Assembly: GCA_963839995.1 (NCBI GenBank)
Contig: CAWIXH010000023.1
Coordinates: forward strand, 1 to 64,000
Direction: 5' to 3'
Length of the DNA stretch: 64,000 nucleotides
Source: CAWIUB01 sp963839995
GTDB lineage: Bacteria; Actinomycetota; Actinomycetes; Mycobacteriales; Jatrophihabitantaceae
A model generated the notes under the pieces. That model was not told the DNA's origin. It searched no databases and worked only from the letters and a program-made list of their open reading frames with translations. The position numbers and the translations under genes were made by a program. Positions 60,222-64,000 of this stretch are shown in pieces (position 1 is the first letter of the stretch; each line of letters begins with the position of its first letter).

Positions 60222-63200
60222 ATGACCGAAACCCGGACGTCCGATACGTCCGATGCCCACGCCGAGGGCGCCACGAGCGTCGACACTGAGATCTTCCAGC
60301 GCAGGTATCTCGCCCACGCCGCCAGCCAACTGCCCGGACGCGCGGCCGGGACGCTGATCGCCATCACGCGCGCCGCCCTGGAGTTCGGCGCCGTTCGGCC
60401 CGATGGCCGGACGCTCACCCGGTTCACCGTGGTCGATAGCGAGACCGCGGCACTTGAGATCGTCACCGCTGACGCCCCGTACCTTGTCGACTCGGTCCGC
60501 GCGGAACTCGAGCGCAGCGGCCACCCGGTGGAGCGGCTGCTGCACCCGCAGCTTGTGGTGACTCGCGACCGGATTGGGCGGCTGACCGCCGTCTACGACA
60601 TCGACGACAACGCCGACGTTCCTGAGGGGGCGAGCCCCGAGTCGTGGATGTATGTGGAGCTGGACGCGCAGGCGGCCGAGCATGCCAATGCGATCCGAGC
60701 CGATCTCGAACGGGTGCTGGCCGATGTGCACCACGCGGTGGCCGACGCGCCGAAGACGTACGCGCGAATTCGCAGCCTGGCCGACGAGCTGGAAGCCGAC
60801 CCCGGCCAGTTCGACGCGGAGAGCAGCACAGAGGCGGGCAGCCTGCTGCGCTGGCTCGCCGACGGCAACTACATGATCCTCGGCCACGCCGCCTACTCAG
60901 CCAATCAGCTGGCCAGCCCCGGCCGGGTGGCGTCGCCCACCGAGGTGCAGGGCGTGCTGCGTGGCCCGACCAGCATCTCGCCGCTCGAGCTGCTCCCGGC
61001 GTTCCGTAGTGGTGCCCCGCTGGTGATCTTCAAGTCGCCGCTGGTGTCAACGGTGCGCCGTTCCGCCCGCTACGACTGCGTAACGGTCGTTACTCCGGGC
61101 TCATCGGGCGAGGGCCAGACAGTCCACGTCTTCCTCGGGCTGATCACCAACGCCGAGGACGGCAACGTCGCGCGCGTTCCCTTGGTACGCAAGCGATTCA
61201 GCGAGATCCTGCTGCGTTCCGGCGTACGCGCCAACAGCCATACCGGACGGCAGCTGCTCGCGGCGCTGCGCACGCTGCCGCGCGACGAGCTGCTCGAGGC
61301 GCCTGCTCCGGACCTGCTGCGTCTCGCGCAACTGCTCGTCGACCGCGCCGAAGGCGGCCAGGTCGGCGTGTTCGCGCGCATCCACCTCAACCGCGACTTC
61401 ATCAGCATCCTGGTCTACTTCCACGCCGATCGGTTCGGCCCCGAGACGCGCCGCAAGGTCCGCGAGGTCGTACTCGAACACTGGCCGGGCGAACTGGTTG
61501 CGCGCGACGACCGCATCGTCGAAATGGGCCCGATGAACCTGGCCCGAATGCATTTCCTGATCGCGCTTCCGACAGGGGTCGCACCGCCGTCGCCGAACCG
61601 GCACGCGGTCGAGGCCGAGGTGGCCCGCGTCACCCGGCGGTGGAGCGATGACTTCGCTGACCTGCTGACCATCGCCCGCGACGAGGAGACCCGCGACCGA
61701 CTGTTACGGCGCTACGCCGGTGCCTTCCCCGAGGCATACAAAGAGGACTTCTCCGCGGTCACCGCGGTTCGTGACCTGGCCCGGCTCGAGCAGCTGGACG
61801 AACTGGGTGACCGGTCCGGCAACGGCGGCGTCGAGACGTTCGACGTCTACACCCCGTCGGACGAGGACGCGGCCGACCGGCGGTTGAAGGTGTATCGCTC
61901 TGGTACGCCCCTGTCGCTGGCTCGGGTGCTGCCGATCTACTCACAGATGGGCATCGAGGTGCTCGACGAGCGCCCGTACGAGCTCAACCGGCGCGACGGC
62001 AGCACGGTGTGGATCTACGACTTCGGCTTGAAGCTGCAGCCGGGCGTCAATCTCGACGACGCCACCACTGCCAAGGTGCTGGACGCGCTGCCCCTGCTGT
62101 GGCACGGGGAGGTCGAGCAGGACGGTTTCAACGCGCTCGTCCCGCTCGCCGGCCTGACCTGGTGGCAAGCAAACGTGCTGCGGGCGTACGCGAAGTACCT
62201 GCGCCAGGCCGGGACGACGTTCAGCCAGGGCTACATCGAGCAGGCACTCACCGACAACGCCCAGATTGCGAAGCGGCTGATCGAACTGTTCGAATCGCGC
62301 TTCGATCCTGCCCTGGCGGGCAGCCCACAGGTCGTCGGCCACGACGGCCCGGATGGCGCCGACGCTCCGCCGGTCGAACGGCGCCCGGCGCTCGTTGACG
62401 CGATCGAGGAGGACCTGGCGTCGGTGGCCAGCCTCGACCAGGACCGCATCATCCGCTCGATCCTGGAACTTATCCGGGCGACCGTGCGCACCAACGCTTA
62501 CCGGCGGGACGAGTCGATCGGCGGCGGTAGTTCGAGACCGCGCATGGCGCTCGCGTTCAAGCTCGACCCGCGCGGTATCCGGGTGCTTCCGCAGCCACGG
62601 CCCTGGTACGAGATCTGGGTGTATTCGCCGCGGGTCGAGGGCGTGCACTTGCGCTTCGGCCCGATCGCCCGTGGCGGATTGCGCTGGTCGGACCGGCGGG
62701 AAGACTTCCGCACCGAGATCCTCGGCCTGGTCAAAGCGCAGATGGTCAAGAACGCCGTCATCGTGCCGGTCGGCGCCAAGGGCGGCTTCGTGGCCAAGCG
62801 GCTGCCCGATCCGCAGGTCGACCGCGAGGCGTGGCTCGCCGAGGGAATCGCCTGCTACCGCACGTTCATCAGCTGCCTGCTCGACATCACGGACAACTAC
62901 GCGACGGTCGGTGGCAAGCGCCGGGTCGAGTCGCCGCCGGGCGTCCGCCGCTACGACCGCGACGACCCGTATCTGGTCGTGGCGGCCGACAAGGGGACCG
63001 CGCAGTTCAGTGACATAGCGAACGAAATCGCCGCCGAGTACGGCTTCTGGCTCGGTGACGCCTTCGCGTCGGGAGGTTCGGTCGGCTACGACCACAAGGC
63101 GATGGGCATCACGGCTCGCGGGGCCTGGGAGTCGGTCAAGTACCACTTCCGGGAGCTCGGCGTCGACACTCAGACGCAGGACTTCACCGTCGTCGGCATC

Positions 63201-64000
63201 GGTGACATGTCCGGGGACGTATTCGGCAACGGCATGCTGCTGTCAGAGCACATCCGGCTGGTGGCGGCGTTCGACCACCGGCACGTCTTCCTCGACCCCG
63301 ACCCGGATGCGGCGGTGTCATTCCGCGAGCGCGGCCGGCTCTTCGGGCTGCCGCGGTCGAGCTGGGCGGACTACGACGCCAGGCTGATCTCAGACGGTGG
63401 CGGCGTCTTCGCCCGATCGTGCAAGGCGATCGAGATCACCGCACCTGTGCGCAAGGCGCTGGGGATCGAGGACGATGTCGAGACGCTCACCCCGGCGGAG
63501 CTGATCCACACGATCCTGCTCGCGCCCGTCGACCTGCTCTGGAACGGTGGCGTCGGCACCTATATCAAGGCGTCCACCGAACCGCAGTCTGCAGCCGGGG
63601 ACAAGGCCAACGACGGGGTGCGTGCCGACGCGTCCCAGCTGCGCGTCCGGGTGGTCGGGGAGGGCGGAAACCTCGGCTGCACCCAGCTGGGCCGGATCGA
63701 GTACGCGCGAGCGGGTGGGCACATCAACACCGACGCAATCGACAACTCGGCCGGCGTCGACACCTCCGACCATGAAGTGAACCTGAAGATCCTGCTCGAC
63801 CGTGCGGTCACCGCGGGCTCCTTGTCGCGCGTGGAACGCAACCAGCAGTTGTCCGCGGTCACCGACGACGTCGCGGCCCATGTGCTGCGCGACAACTACC
63901 AGCAGAATGTGATGCTCGCGCTGGCCAGGCGGATCGCCCCGGCGATGATCAGTGTGCACGGCCGGCTGATCAAGGCGATGGACGAGTCCGGCGAGTGCGA
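60222..64000 (+). CDS. gdh: large NAD-specific glutamate dehydrogenase (3' end outside window)
   Basis: Start ATG 60222 (MTETRTSDTSDAHAEGATSV); the frame stays open for 1259 codons to the window edge, out of about 1600 expected for the 180-kDa class of NAD-dependent glutamate dehydrogenases (Rv2476c type). The first about 700 residues carry the ACT-like regulatory domains (LPGRAAGTLIAITRAALEFG; ADAPYLVDSVRAELERSGHP). The catalytic part has RFGPIARGGLRWSDRREDFR, VKAQMVKNAVIVPVGAKGGF with the active-site lysines (about 840-855) and the NAD loop TVVGIGDMSGDVFGNGMLLS. It deaminates glutamate to 2-oxoglutarate, fitting the neighbouring hut genes. Confidence 0.95.
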   Translation, partial: MTETRTSDTSDAHAEGATSVDTEIFQRRYLAHAASQLPGRAAGTLIAITRAALEFGAVRPDGRTLTRFTVVDSETAALEIVTADAPYLVDSVRAELERSGHPVERLLHPQLVVTRDRIGRLTAVYDIDDNADVPEGASPESWMYVELDAQAAEHANAIRADLERVLADVHHAVADAPKTYARIRSLADELEADPGQFDAESSTEAGSLLRWLADGNYMILGHAAYSANQLASPGRVASPTEVQGVLRGPTSISPLELLPAFRSGAPLVIFKSPLVSTVRRSARYDCVTVVTPGSSGEGQTVHVFLGLITNAEDGNVARVPLVRKRFSEILLRSGVRANSHTGRQLLAALRTLPRDELLEAPAPDLLRLAQLLVDRAEGGQVGVFARIHLNRDFISILVYFHADRFGPETRRKVREVVLEHWPGELVARDDRIVEMGPMNLARMHFLIALPTGVAPPSPNRHAVEAEVARVTRRWSDDFADLLTIARDEETRDRLLRRYAGAFPEAYKEDFSAVTAVRDLARLEQLDELGDRSGNGGVETFDVYTPSDEDAADRRLKVYRSGTPLSLARVLPIYSQMGIEVLDERPYELNRRDGSTVWIYDFGLKLQPGVNLDDATTAKVLDALPLLWHGEVEQDGFNALVPLAGLTWWQANVLRAYAKYLRQAGTTFSQGYIEQALTDNAQIAKRLIELFESRFDPALAGSPQVVGHDGPDGADAPPVERRPALVDAIEEDLASVASLDQDRIIRSILELIRATVRTNAYRRDESIGGGSSRPRMALAFKLDPRGIRVLPQPRPWYEIWVYSPRVEGVHLRFGPIARGGLRWSDRREDFRTEILGLVKAQMVKNAVIVPVGAKGGFVAKRLPDPQVDREAWLAEGIACYRTFISCLLDITDNYATVGGKRRVESPPGVRRYDRDDPYLVVAADKGTAQFSDIANEIAAEYGFWLGDAFASGGSVGYDHKAMGITARGAWESVKYHFRELGVDTQTQDFTVVGIGDMSGDVFGNGMLLSEHIRLVAAFDHRHVFLDPDPDAAVSFRERGRLFGLPRSSWADYDARLISDGGGVFARSCKAIEITAPVRKALGIEDDVETLTPAELIHTILLAPVDLLWNGGVGTYIKASTEPQSAAGDKANDGVRADASQLRVRVVGEGGNLGCTQLGRIEYARAGGHINTDAIDNSAGVDTSDHEVNLKILLDRAVTAGSLSRVERNQQLSAVTDDVAAHVLRDNYQQNVMLALARRIAPAMISVHGRLIKAMDESGEC

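Overview
This 64 kb window is the chromosomal replication-origin region of a high-GC actinobacterium. The diagnostic run is parA (cut by the left edge)-rsmG-jag-yidC-yidD-rnpA-rpmH on the minus strand, divergent from dnaA-dnaN-recF-DUF721-gyrB-gyrA-DUF3566 on the plus strand. It is followed by tRNA-Ile(GAT), a DLW-39-type microprotein and tRNA-Ala(TGC). A cwsA-like/ppiA/rhomboid/PH/crgA/DUF881/class E sortase/trpG block, a bacterial proteasome activator (Bpa) and DUF222-HNH proteins also point to Actinomycetota. The order does not match Streptomyces or Mycobacterium exactly (no gnd next to dnaN, no pknAB/rodA/pbpA after trpG). A Frankia/Jatrophihabitans/Nakamurella-like lineage is plausible, but I cannot prove it from this sequence.

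Layout. 1-14.2 kb: replication, segregation and topoisomerase core, with two perfect 14-mer parS cores inside parA and DnaA-box-like sites on both sides of dnaA and inside the DUF721 gene. 14.2-18.6 kb: DUF3566 protein and tRNAs, then an accessory strip of decayed genes (a tyrosine-recombinase remnant fused to a GH15 glycosidase remnant right behind tRNA-Ala, an MFS transporter, and a remnant MNT/HEPN toxin-antitoxin pair). 18.7-25.4 kb: a VOC protein, then a translationally coupled atu-like operon (AtuA family, carboxyltransferase, biotin carboxylase/BCCP, enoyl-CoA hydratase), which looks like a branched or isoprenoid acyl-CoA carboxylation pathway. 25.5-33.5 kb: secreted sedolisin, lipoprotein, cwsA-like protein, PpiA, rhomboid, PH protein, CrgA, DUF881, sortase E, a 53-residue membrane protein and TrpG. 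33.5-35.8 kb: a small conserved gene plus glmS, bracketed by two direct copies of the last 75 bp of trpG.

36-46 kb: oxidoreductase, DMT exporter, a frameshifted SCO6745-type gene, DUF1345, VOC, hutI, a decayed beta-helix lipoprotein, a HisC/Pat aminotransferase, DUF4446, pheA, a Cpn10-like protein, and a second strip of truncated genes (45.1-46.0 kb). 46-54.8 kb: zincin, serS, HAD phosphatase, DUF222-HNH, GNAT, DUF3291, acyl-CoA synthetase, Bpa, and a cysteine-desulfurase-like protein lacking the PLP lysine. 54.8-64 kb: quinone oxidoreductase, hutH, hutU, an HhH-GPD repair protein, and a very large NAD-glutamate dehydrogenase that runs off the right edge.

Functional threads. HutH, HutU and HutI degrade histidine towards glutamate, and the large glutamate dehydrogenase next to hutU could feed that nitrogen and carbon into the TCA cycle. 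The aromatic aminotransferase and pheA together can make phenylalanine. CrgA, sortase, DUF881, rhomboid and the cwsA-like protein form an envelope/division neighbourhood. I saw no CRISPR array, intact insertion sequence or rRNA. No clearly new multi-gene system emerged. The strongest leads are the glmS segment flanked by trpG-tail repeats, the decayed modules, intragenic palindromes in the biotin carboxylase gene, an atypical GyrA quinolone pocket and the PLP-lysine-less desulfurase-like protein beside Bpa.
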